Positions 1-7,315 of a DNA stretch of 64,000 nucleotides are shown one piece after another. Source of the DNA: Pseudalkalibacillus decolorationis (GTDB lineage Bacteria; Bacillota; Bacilli; Bacillales; Fictibacillaceae); contig NZ_JANHJQ010000007.1 in NCBI RefSeq assembly GCF_024609785.1, positions 124,001 through 188,000 on the forward strand, given 5' to 3'. How positions within the stretch are numbered: the stretch's first letter is position 1; every line of letters begins with the position of its first letter. Position numbers and translations under genes: made by a program. The notes beneath the pieces were generated by a model. The model searched no databases. It was given only the letters and a program-made list of their open reading frames with translations, and was not told the origin of the DNA.

Positions 1-1448
1 AAAATGATGAGACATTACTAATTCAATCTGGGAAACCGGTTGCTGTTTTTAAGACACATTCAGATGCTCCAAGAGTGCTAATCGCAAACTCTAATCTTGT
101 TCCGGCATGGGCAAATTGGGATCATTTCCACGAACTCGATAAAAAAGGTCTCATGATGTACGGTCAGATGACAGCAGGAAGCTGGATCTATATTGGTAGT
201 CAAGGCATTGTCCAAGGAACTTACGAAACATTTGCTGAATGTGCACGTCAACATTTTAATGGATCATTACAAGGAACGATAACATTAACTGCTGGTCTTG
301 GTGGAATGGGAGGCGCTCAACCACTTGCGGTCACATTGAATGGCGGAGTCAGTATTAACATTGAAGTAGACAAAACCCGTATTCAGCGCCGTCTGGATAC
401 AAAGTACCTTGATGTGATGACAGAGAGTCTTGATGAGGCCATTAACATGGCACTTGAAGCAAAGAGTAACAAGAAAGCTGTTTCAATTGGTCTTTTAGGA
501 AATGCACCGGAAGTTTTGAATCAAATGCTCGAAAAAGGGTTCGTTCCTGATGTATTGACAGACCAAACGTCATCCCATGATCCGATTAACGGCTATATTC
601 CAGTGGGAATGAATTTAGAAGAAGCGGCTGAGCTTCGTAAAAATGATACAAAAGCATACGAGAAAAAGTCAAAAGCGAGCATTGCCGAGCATGTACGTGC
701 GATGCTAAAAATGCAAGAGCAAGGTGCGATTACGTTTGATTATGGCAACAACATTCGTCAAGTTGCCAAAGACGAGGGTGTAGAAAAGGCGTTTAATTTC
801 CCTGGGTTTGTACCTGCCTACATTCGTCCACAATTTTGTGAAGGAAAAGGTCCATTCCGCTGGGTTGCTCTTTCTGGTGATCCTGAGGATATTTACAAAA
901 CAGATGAAGTGATTTTACGAGAATTCAGCTATAATACGAACCTTTGTAACTGGATCAAAATGGCCCAAGAAAAAATTCAATTCCAAGGACTACCGGCCCG
1001 TATTTGTTGGTTAGGATACGGTGAACGAGCTAGATTTGGAAAAATCATTAACGACATGGTTGCAAGCGGAGAGTTAAAAGCTCCAATCGTAATTGGTCGT
1101 GACCATTTAGATTCGGGTTCTGTTGCTTCTCCAAACCGAGAGACGGAATCAATGAAAGACGGAAGTGACGCGGTGTCAGATTGGCCGATCCTTAATGCGC
1201 TTATTAATGGAATCGGGGGAGCTAGCTGGGTGTCGGTCCATCATGGTGGCGGTGTCGGCATGGGTTATTCTCTTCATGCTGGTATGGTGATTGTGGCAGA
1301 CGGAACGAAAGAAGCGGAACAGCGTCTTGAACGTGTTCTCACATCAGATCCAGGAATGGGTGTTGTCCGTCATGCTGATGCAGGATACGACCTTGCAAAG
1401 AAAACGGCTACAGAAAAGGGAATCCATATTCCAATGCTTAAGGAGTAG
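1..1448 (+). CDS. hutU: Urocanate hydratase (urocanase), 5' end outside window
   Basis: Second enzyme of histidine degradation: NAD-dependent hydration of urocanate to imidazolonepropionate in the cytoplasm. The reading frame is open from base 3 and reads [20 protein letters not shown] ahead of the GTG at 75, so that GTG is internal and the true start lies upstream of the window. About 482 residues are visible of roughly 550 in the family. Family-typical stretches include [15 protein letters not shown] and, near the C-terminus, [16 protein letters not shown]. The gene ends 33 bp before hutI on the same strand, as in the Bacillus hutPHUIGM operon. Very secure; only the N-terminus is missing. 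Confidence 0.97.
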   Translation, partial: NDETLLIQSGKPVAVFKTHSDAPRVLIANSNLVPAWANWDHFHELDKKGLMMYGQMTAGSWIYIGSQGIVQGTYETFAECARQHFNGSLQGTITLTAGLGGMGGAQPLAVTLNGGVSINIEVDKTRIQRRLDTKYLDVMTESLDEAINMALEAKSNKKAVSIGLLGNAPEVLNQMLEKGFVPDVLTDQTSSHDPINGYIPVGMNLEEAAELRKNDTKAYEKKSKASIAEHVRAMLKMQEQGAITFDYGNNIRQVAKDEGVEKAFNFPGFVPAYIRPQFCEGKGPFRWVALSGDPEDIYKTDEVILREFSYNTNLCNWIKMAQEKIQFQGLPARICWLGYGERARFGKIINDMVASGELKAPIVIGRDHLDSGSVASPNRETESMKDGSDAVSDWPILNALINGIGGASWVSVHHGGGVGMGYSLHAGMVIVADGTKEAEQRLERVLTSDPGMGVVRHADAGYDLAKKTATEKGIHIPMLKE

Positions 1449-1481
1449 CTCCAATCAAATAACAGCGAAGGGAAGGATACA

Positions 1482-2759
1482 ATGAACCAGAAACCATTAT
1501 TTATCCGAAATGCAAGCCAACTAGTGACACTCGAAGGTAGTTCTGAAGTCCCTCTTACGGGTGAAAAAATGGAACAGCTTCACATTATTGAAGGTGGGAG
1601 TGTATGGCTTGAAGACGGCGTAATTCAATTCGTAGGAAAAGATGTAGAAGTAGAAAAAGCTTATAAAAATCGTCTCGATGAAGCAGAAATCATTGATGCT
1701 TCTGGCAAACTAGTAACTCCAGGGCTTGTAGACCCACATACCCACCTTGTTCATGCAGGCAGCCGTGAGAACGAATTCAATATGAGGCTCCAAGGCGCAA
1801 GCTATATGGAAATTATGAATAATGGTGGGGGGATCCACTCAACGACCTCTGCCACAAGAAAAGCCGATCATCAAACACTTTTTGACGAAAGCAAAAAACG
1901 TCTTGATCAATTCCTGACCCATGGTGTGACGACAGTTGAAGCGAAGAGCGGATACGGGTTAACGCTGGAAGATGAGATGAAACAGCTGGAGGTAGCAGGA
2001 CAGCTTCATGAAAACCACCAGATTGATATTGTGAGAACGTTTATGGGAGCACATGCAGTTCCTGCTGAGTATAAAGAAAATCCTGAAGCGTTCGTAGACT
2101 ATGTGATCAATGAAATGATTCCAGAAGTAGCACGCCGGGAACTTGCCGAATTTAATGATGTATTTTGTGAGCGGGGTGTTTTTACACCGGAACAGTCGAA
2201 ACGGATCTTAGAAGCAGGTGTTGAACACGGACTACCAGCCAAAATTCATGCGGATGAAATTGAACCATATGAAGGGGCGGAGCTAGCTGCATCGGTTGGA
2301 GCTGTTTCTGCTGAACACCTTTTGAAAGCATCTGACAAAGGAATAAAGATGCTTGCTGAAAAAGGAGTCATTGCTGTTCTCTTACCTGGTACTGCATTCT
2401 TCCTAATGGCGGAATCAGCAAACGGACGCAAAATGATTGATGCTGGTGTTCCTGTAGCTCTTTCTACTGATTGTAATCCTGGCTCATCACCGACGGTTTC
2501 AATGCCATTAATTATGAATCTTGGCTGTTTGAAAATGGGCATGACTCCAGCAGAAGTATTATCCGCTGCGACGATTAATGCAGCCCATGCAATCAATAGG
2601 GGAAAAGAAATTGGAAGTCTTGAAAAAGGGAAAAAAGCAGACGTAACCATTTTTGATGTGCCGAATTACATGGGGCTTCAATATCGATACGGAGTCAATC
2701 ATGTTGAAACGGTTATAAAAGAAGGTTCAGTGGTTGCTCACAAGGGGCGTTTAGTTTGA
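1482..2759 (+). CDS. hutI: Imidazolonepropionase
   Basis: Third enzyme of histidine degradation: a metal-dependent amidohydrolase that opens imidazolonepropionate to N-formimino-L-glutamate. Its 425 residues match the family length. Visible signatures are the N-terminal metal motif VDPHTHLVHAGSRENEF, KIHADEIEP in the middle, SAEHLLKAS, and the C-terminal STDCNPGSSPTVSMPL. ATG at 1482 is preceded by a purine-rich AAGGGAAGGA ribosome binding site. It is co-transcribed with hutU. No hutG follows; the next gene is a membrane protein after a repeat, so the operon is either split or rearranged relative to B. subtilis. Confidence 0.97.
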   Translation: MNQKPLFIRNASQLVTLEGSSEVPLTGEKMEQLHIIEGGSVWLEDGVIQFVGKDVEVEKAYKNRLDEAEIIDASGKLVTPGLVDPHTHLVHAGSRENEFNMRLQGASYMEIMNNGGGIHSTTSATRKADHQTLFDESKKRLDQFLTHGVTTVEAKSGYGLTLEDEMKQLEVAGQLHENHQIDIVRTFMGAHAVPAEYKENPEAFVDYVINEMIPEVARRELAEFNDVFCERGVFTPEQSKRILEAGVEHGLPAKIHADEIEPYEGAELAASVGAVSAEHLLKASDKGIKMLAEKGVIAVLLPGTAFFLMAESANGRKMIDAGVPVALSTDCNPGSSPTVSMPLIMNLGCLKMGMTPAEVLSAATINAAHAINRGKEIGSLEKGKKADVTIFDVPNYMGLQYRYGVNHVETVIKEGSVVAHKGRLV

Positions 2760-2824
2760 AACAGTTTCCCTATCCGCAATTAATGCGTCCCTTTTAACAG
2801 GTTTCAAACAAAGAAATCATAAAT

Positions 2825-2916
2825 AAAGAAAACTCAAGGCCAAGCCTTTGGCGCAGGCTGAGCCTTAGTTGCCTTTATACGTTAAGAAAGTATTTTTATA
2901 CTTTCTTAACGTATAA
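2825..2916 (-). repeat. Interspersed repeat family A, copy A1 (inverted)
   Basis: About 92 bp, read on the minus strand. It starts with ACGTTAAGAAAGTATAAAA and its mirror (a long palindrome around 2880-2912), continues through CAACTAAGGCTCAGCCTGCGCC and GGCTTGGCC, and ends in TTTTCTTT. The same architecture recurs at 36435, 57844, 58945, 59197 and 59324. This copy lies between hutI and the yjiH-like gene. It could act as a bidirectional terminator or mRNA-stabilising structure. Confidence 0.8.
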
Positions 2917-2953
2917 AAAAGAAAAGTTCCTAAATGATAAAGGGGGATTCAAA

Positions 2954-4291
2954 ATGGGCGCACCTGATTTAGGTACAAATACGAAACAGGAGAAGCTAGG
3001 ATTAAATTCACCAGTGAATATTGCTAAGTTTCTTGTATTCAGTTTAATCGGCATATTTATGTTTTTTATTCCTATTACCGTTAATGGTGTATCATCAATT
3101 GCACTTGATCATATTGTGACCTGGATAAAGCAAAATCTTCATTCAGTCGTTCCGATTTATGCATTAATTGTAATTTTACTAGGTGCAATCTATCCTTTCG
3201 TTACAAAAACTTGGAAAAAGGATAAAGTTAATATCGTTTTCTCTTTCTTAAAAGTATTTGGGTTCGTTGCCGCTTTAATAATCTATTTGAATATCGGTCC
3301 AGAATGGTTAATGAATCCGAGTATGGGACCTTTTTTATTCGAAAAACTAGTCATTCCAGTCGGGCTTGTCGTTCCGATAGGCTCCGTGTTTTTAGCCCTA
3401 CTAGTTGGGTATGGTCTGTTAGAGTTTATCGGTGTTCTCGTTCAGCCGATCATGCGACCCATTTGGAAAACACCAGGACGTTCAGCAGTTGATGCAGTAG
3501 CCTCCTTTGTTGGTAGTTATTCAATCGGCTTACTCATCACAAATCGCGTATTTAAAGAAGGAAAATACACAATTAAAGAAGCGACCATTATTGCAACTGG
3601 TTTTTCCACCGTTTCCGCAACATTTATGATCGTAGTCGCAAAAACACTCGGAATAATGGATATTTGGAACTTATACTTTTGGATAACTCTTGTCGTAACA
3701 TTTTTAGTAACCGCCATTACGGTCCGTATTTGGCCCTTAAATAAAGTGAGCGATGATTATTACACCGAGGTTGGCGATCCTGAAGAAGTAATTAAAGGAG
3801 ATTACCTTAAAAATGCGTGGAAAAGTGCAATGGAAGGGTCAGAAAAGTCGTTAAGTCTTCGCAAAAATATATGGGAAAACCTTAGAGACGGCTTTATCAT
3901 GACGATGAGTATTCTTCCATCAATTATGTCTGTTGGATTAATCGGGTTAGTTCTTGCAGAGTATACACCAGTATTTGATCTTTTGGGCTATATCTTTTAC
4001 CCATTCACTTGGGTTCTGCAAATTCCAGAACCACTATTAGCAGCAAAGGCATCTGCTATAGAGATTGCAGAAATGTTTCTACCAGCACTACTTGTAGTAG
4101 ATGCACCATTAATTACAAAATTCATCATTGCCGTACTATCAGTATCGTCGATTCTATTCTTCTCAGCAACAATACCTTGTATTCTCTCAACCGAAATTCC
4201 GATTAGCATACCAAAGCTTTTAGTCATCTGGCTGGAACGAACTATTCTTACATTAATCATTGTTACACCGCTTGCATTTTTGTTTCTATAG
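2954..4291 (+). CDS. YjiH family membrane protein (nucleoside-recognition/Gate domain)
   Basis: A 445-residue polytopic inner-membrane protein with about 10-11 hydrophobic segments. It resembles the YjiH/Gate-domain family related to nucleoside transporters and to SpmA/SpmB-type proteins. Conserved-looking regions are VGSYSIGLLITNRVFKEGKY, ATGFSTVSATFMIVVAKTLG and AEMFLPALLV. ATG at 2954 follows a good ribosome binding site (AAAGGGGG at 2940). It follows hutUI on the same strand, so a role in uptake or export of a histidine-pathway compound is possible. That is inference from position only; no substrate is established for the family. Confidence 0.8.
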   Translation: MGAPDLGTNTKQEKLGLNSPVNIAKFLVFSLIGIFMFFIPITVNGVSSIALDHIVTWIKQNLHSVVPIYALIVILLGAIYPFVTKTWKKDKVNIVFSFLKVFGFVAALIIYLNIGPEWLMNPSMGPFLFEKLVIPVGLVVPIGSVFLALLVGYGLLEFIGVLVQPIMRPIWKTPGRSAVDAVASFVGSYSIGLLITNRVFKEGKYTIKEATIIATGFSTVSATFMIVVAKTLGIMDIWNLYFWITLVVTFLVTAITVRIWPLNKVSDDYYTEVGDPEEVIKGDYLKNAWKSAMEGSEKSLSLRKNIWENLRDGFIMTMSILPSIMSVGLIGLVLAEYTPVFDLLGYIFYPFTWVLQIPEPLLAAKASAIEIAEMFLPALLVVDAPLITKFIIAVLSVSSILFFSATIPCILSTEIPISIPKLLVIWLERTILTLIIVTPLAFLFL

Positions 4292-4310
4292 AAGTTGAAA
4301 TTTTAAATAG

Positions 4311-4349
4311 AAGGGAGAGGGGTAAGTCCATAACCCCTGTCCCTTTTTA
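4311..4349 (+). terminator. Rho-independent terminator after yjiH-like gene
   Basis: AGGGGTAA and its complement TTACCCCT-like arm (ATAACCCCTGTCCCT) form a GC-rich hairpin followed by TTTTT, 20 bp downstream of the stop codon. Confidence 0.75.
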
Positions 4350-4353
4350 CCAA

Positions 4354-4507
4354 GTAAAGAAAGTATAAAAGTTTGCGGCATGGATGTAATGTCCAGCTTC
4401 AGCGCCCAACCACTTGGATCACTTCAGGCCTCCTGCGGCGGCAACAGCCTCCTCGTCGGTCTTCCAGTGACCTTCGTGGCTAAGCAGGGCGCTTGCGCTT
4501 TTCTTAA
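4354..4507 (+). repeat. Interspersed repeat family B, copy B1
   Basis: About 150 bp. It begins AAGTAAAGAAAGTATAA, carries a core from CCAGCTTCAGCGCCCAACC to GGGCGCTTGCGC, and ends in TTTTCTTA. The inner part (CCTCCTGCGGCGGC, then CGTCGGTCTTCCAGTGACC) can fold into stacked hairpins, with AGCGCCC pairing to GGGCGCT. Two further full copies are at 15886 and 23883. An apparent open frame within it (4380-4592) is repeat-derived and not a gene. The IS200 element begins immediately after this copy. Confidence 0.85.
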
Positions 4508-5246
4508 TGGCTTAGAAAACCCCTGGCTATGCCGGGGGTTCCAGAGAGCTTATAGCGTGGTAATAAAAAAACCTCACTTCATGGTAGGATAAAGTTGGTT
4601 TCCCGACCACTTCATCTCACCATAGAAGGAGGAGTGCCCTGTGAAGGACATGAACAGTTTAGCACACACAACATGGAATTGTAAGTATCACCTTGTATTT
4701 GCCCCAAAGTATAGAAGACAGATTATTTATGGGAAATATAAAAAGAGTATAGGGCAAATTATCCGGGATTTATGTGAACGGAGAAGTGTGACAATACACG
4801 AAGCAAATGCTTGTCCAGATCATATTCATACGTTGGTAAGCATCCCACCAAAATTAAGTGTATCTCAATTTATGGGCTATTTAAAAGGGAAGAGTAGCCT
4901 CATGATATTTGATCGGCATGCCAATTTGAAATATAGATACGGGAATCGTAAATTCTGGTGTCGGGGGTTCTATGTCGATACAGTGGGCAGAAATAAAAAA
5001 CAAATACAAGAATACATTAGAAATCAACTGAAAGAAGACTATATGGCTGATCAGCTAACATTATTCGAAGAGTATGACCCATTTACAGGAGAGAAAAATC
5101 GAAAGAAATAAAGGAATTCTTTAGAATTAGTGAGTGAATGTGGTGCAAGTGGGAAACCCTTTCGGTGGGCCTTTGAGGCCAAGGCCGGTAACAGAGGCTT
5201 TCAGCCGCAGAGCAAACCACCAGTTCACACTGGTGGTTTTGATTAG
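4508..5246 (+). mobile_element. IS200-type insertion sequence
   Basis: One short transposase gene flanked by subterminal hairpins instead of inverted repeats. Left hairpin: AACCCCTGG..CCGGGGGTT at about 4518-4542. Right hairpin: AAACCACCAG..CTGGTGGTTT at 5214-5240. This is the layout of IS200/IS605 elements, which transpose as single strands without target duplication. A long 5' leader, with a possible stem over the start region (4580-4640), is typical of IS200 and usually limits transposase translation. The exact ends are estimated within about 10 bp. No tnpB is present. Confidence 0.8.
4641..5111 (+). CDS. tnpA: IS200/IS605 family transposase (TnpA, HUH/Y1)
   Basis: A 156-residue Y1 transposase that cuts and joins single-stranded IS ends. 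It opens with the family-typical HTTWNCKYHLVFAPKYRR. The HUH metal motif is HIH within CPDHIHTLVSIPP. The catalytic tyrosine lies in KQIQEYIRNQL near residue 125. The length is normal and no frame breaks are seen, so the element may be active. The start is GTG 4641 with AAGGAGGAG upstream at about 4627. Confidence 0.93.
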   Translation: MKDMNSLAHTTWNCKYHLVFAPKYRRQIIYGKYKKSIGQIIRDLCERRSVTIHEANACPDHIHTLVSIPPKLSVSQFMGYLKGKSSLMIFDRHANLKYRYGNRKFWCRGFYVDTVGRNKKQIQEYIRNQLKEDYMADQLTLFEEYDPFTGEKNRKK

Positions 5247-5404
5247 GTTATTCCAAAGTTCAAAGCAGTTAGGTTGCATCCTACTTCAAATCAATTCACA
5301 AGGGTAGAACGGAGCGTCCAAGCAACGATTCCTTTTGAGTGTGTAATCTGAATAAAATGCAACTTCAGTATTTACACCATCGGTTTCTAATGATACTATG
5401 TAAA

Positions 5405-5696
5405 GAATTAAATGCGATGAAGAGAAGAGTAGATAAAGGTTATTCTTTACAGAGAACTCCGGTAGCTGAAAAGGAGTAAGAATGATTTTGTTGAAACAAG
5501 CCTCCGAGCAGCACATTGGATCCGGATTAGGTGATGGTGTGACAGGAGCTCCTGTTATAGAGCTAGGGTATAAGTGATTTTTCTATTGCAGTACCTGAAA
5601 AGGTTAATATGGTGACATATTAATAAACTGGGGTGGCACCGCGATATCAATATCTCGTCCCCAAGACTTAGGGTCTTGGGGGTGGGATTTTTTTAT
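5405..5696 (+). promoter_or_regulatory. T-box riboswitch leader with terminator
   Basis: Contains the hallmark T-box sequence GGGGTGGCACCGCG at 5630-5643. Upstream is a Stem I-like region with GAAGAGAAGAGTAGATAA (AGTA bulge type) at about 5422 and CTCCGAGCAGCAC at about 5503. Downstream is a strong terminator (CCCAAGAC/GTCTTGGG, then a T run) at 5653-5695. T-boxes sense uncharged tRNA and prevent termination. The specifier codon is not resolved by eye; from the spacing after CCGAGCAGC it could be ACA (Thr) or CAC (His). The first downstream gene is an MFS transporter, not an aminoacyl-tRNA synthetase or a biosynthetic gene. Confidence 0.9.
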
Positions 5697-5772
5697 TGTC
5701 TAAAGGTTGTAGATGTTATTAAACGGGCCATCTGATCAGTTCTCCATGGCCTCCAAACAAGGAGGAAGTTTT

Positions 5773-7023
5773 ATGAATTTTAAAATGTTATTAGAATCTT
5801 GGAAGTATCCATCAATTTTATTATTCGGAATTGGAGTTGCGAATATCGGTGCATGGATTTATTTAATCGCACTCAATTTAATCTTATTAGATATGACAGG
5901 GTCACCTCTTGCAGTTGCAGCTCTTTATATCCTCAAACCGTTGGCAACCTTATTTACAAATGTTTGGTCGGGTAGCATGATCGACCGCTTAAATAAACGG
6001 AATCTCATGGTATTTCTCGATATTTTTCGAGCTGTTTTTATCGCTGTATTACCTTCACTCTCTTCAATTTGGTCGATCTATGCGATTGTTTTTGTAATCA
6101 ATATGGCGACTTCGATGTTTGAGCCTACATCCATGACATATATCACAAAATTAATACCACCTGAACAAAGGAAACGGTTCAATTCACTTCGCAGTTTAAT
6201 CGATTCTGGAGGCTTTCTAATTGGTCCAGCGATTGCAGGTGTCTTATTTATCGTAGGTACACCGACTTTGGCAATCTACATTAATGCCCTAGCATTATTT
6301 TTATCCGGATTAGTGACAATGGTCATGCCGAACCTAGAGAAGGAAACGATCGTTGATGCGGAGGATAGTAAGTTATCTTTAGATCTCTTGAAAAAAGACT
6401 GGAATGTTGTTTGGGGGTTCAGTCGAAAGTATAGTTACATCATGCTCATAATCTTTCTGTTTAGTTGTGTAATGGTCATGACAGCGGCTGTAGATTCACT
6501 TGAGGCAGCTTTTTCTAAAGAAGTACTATCTTTATCGAACAGTAAGTATGGGTTTCTCGTAAGTATAGCAGGGGCAGGATTTGTTGTAGGAGCGATCGTC
6601 AACACGTTGCTTGTGAAGAAATTGACGACTGCATTACTAATTGGTGTGGGATCTTTATTCGTGTCCATCGGGTATATCATTTATGCATTTTCAAATGGAT
6701 TTTACTTGGCATCTGCAGGTGTATGCATCCTTTCCTTCGCGCTCGCTTTTGCGAATACGGGCTTCCATACTTTTTATCAAAACAACATACCAGTTGAAGT
6801 GATGGGGAGGATTGGGAGTGTCTATGGGCTGATCGAAGCCGCCTTAGTCATTATCGTAACAACGTTCTTTGGCATCGCTGCACACCTTATTTCGATTCAG
6901 TTTGTTGTTATATTCGGAACACTAATCATGATGGGGATCACCGTCATCCTGCTTGCTTTCAACCTACAACCATCAAAGTCCAGATTCTACTCTTCCTCAA
7001 CAACAGAAACAGCTGGCTTTTAA
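5773..7023 (+). CDS. MFS transporter (MFS_3 / EntS-like exporter family)
   Basis: A 416-residue membrane protein with about 12 hydrophobic segments. The loop 2-3 motif (SGSMIDRLNKRNLMVFLDIFR) is typical of major facilitator proteins, and the whole resembles the MFS_3 exporter group. ATG 5773 is chosen because GGAGG lies 7 bp upstream; an upstream in-frame ATG at 5713 has no ribosome binding site. That GGAGG can pair with CCTCC at 5750-5754, which could hide the binding site. Expression sits behind a T-box, suggesting a link to amino-acid or tRNA status. The substrate is unknown. A related but truncated gene lies at 28859-29464. Confidence 0.85.
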   Translation: MNFKMLLESWKYPSILLFGIGVANIGAWIYLIALNLILLDMTGSPLAVAALYILKPLATLFTNVWSGSMIDRLNKRNLMVFLDIFRAVFIAVLPSLSSIWSIYAIVFVINMATSMFEPTSMTYITKLIPPEQRKRFNSLRSLIDSGGFLIGPAIAGVLFIVGTPTLAIYINALALFLSGLVTMVMPNLEKETIVDAEDSKLSLDLLKKDWNVVWGFSRKYSYIMLIIFLFSCVMVMTAAVDSLEAAFSKEVLSLSNSKYGFLVSIAGAGFVVGAIVNTLLVKKLTTALLIGVGSLFVSIGYIIYAFSNGFYLASAGVCILSFALAFANTGFHTFYQNNIPVEVMGRIGSVYGLIEAALVIIVTTFFGIAAHLISIQFVVIFGTLIMMGITVILLAFNLQPSKSRFYSSSTTETAGF

Positions 7024-7037
7024 AATCACCCTACAAC

Positions 7038-7070
7038 AAGCGGTGATTTATTAATAAGGATCACCGCTTT
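7038..7070 (+). terminator. Terminator of the MFS gene
   Basis: AAGCGGTGAT..ATCACCGCTT forms a perfect 10-bp stem, followed by TCTTCT. It sits 15 bp after the MFS stop and only 5 bp before the apparent start of the RelE-like frame. Confidence 0.8.
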
Positions 7071-7075
7071 CTTCT

Positions 7076-7309
7076 ATGAAGTATATTAAAAAACAAGATA
7101 AGCCAACTAGAAAACGAATTGAAAAAGCACTGCTCACCTTAGCTGAAGCTCCATATCATAGAGGATCTCTAGATATAAGTTCACTTGAAGGTGTAGACAG
7201 TGCTTTTCGTTTGAGAATTGGAGATTTCAGATTAATTTATGAAATTCATGATAATGACCTTATCATTTTTATTGTAGCAGCAGGAAGTAGAGGAGATATT
7301 TATAAATAA
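7076..7309 (+). pseudogene. RelE/ParE-type toxin, N-terminally truncated, no antitoxin
   Basis: 77 residues of the RelE/ParE ribonuclease-toxin fold: KYIKKQDKPTRKRIEKAL (helix 1), then the strands FRLRIGDFRLIYEI and IIFIVAAGSRGDIYK. Family members usually run about 85-90 residues and start with a beta strand (XXXXFTKKALK) before this helix. That strand is missing, the first codon sits 5 bp after a terminator stem, and no ribosome binding site precedes it. No antitoxin gene is adjacent. The 3' end converges on metH with only 6 bp between the stops. It is most likely an inactive remnant, though a functional short toxin cannot be ruled out. Confidence 0.7.
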
Positions 7310-7315
7310 AGAATT

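Noticed and set aside
2246-2650. 134-codon open frame antisense to hutI
   Set aside because: Shadow of the strongly supported hutI frame, without ribosome binding site or recognisable protein.
4380-4592. 70-codon frame before the IS200 transposase
   Set aside because: It lies in repeat B1 and the IS left end; the same frame is not kept in B2 and B3.
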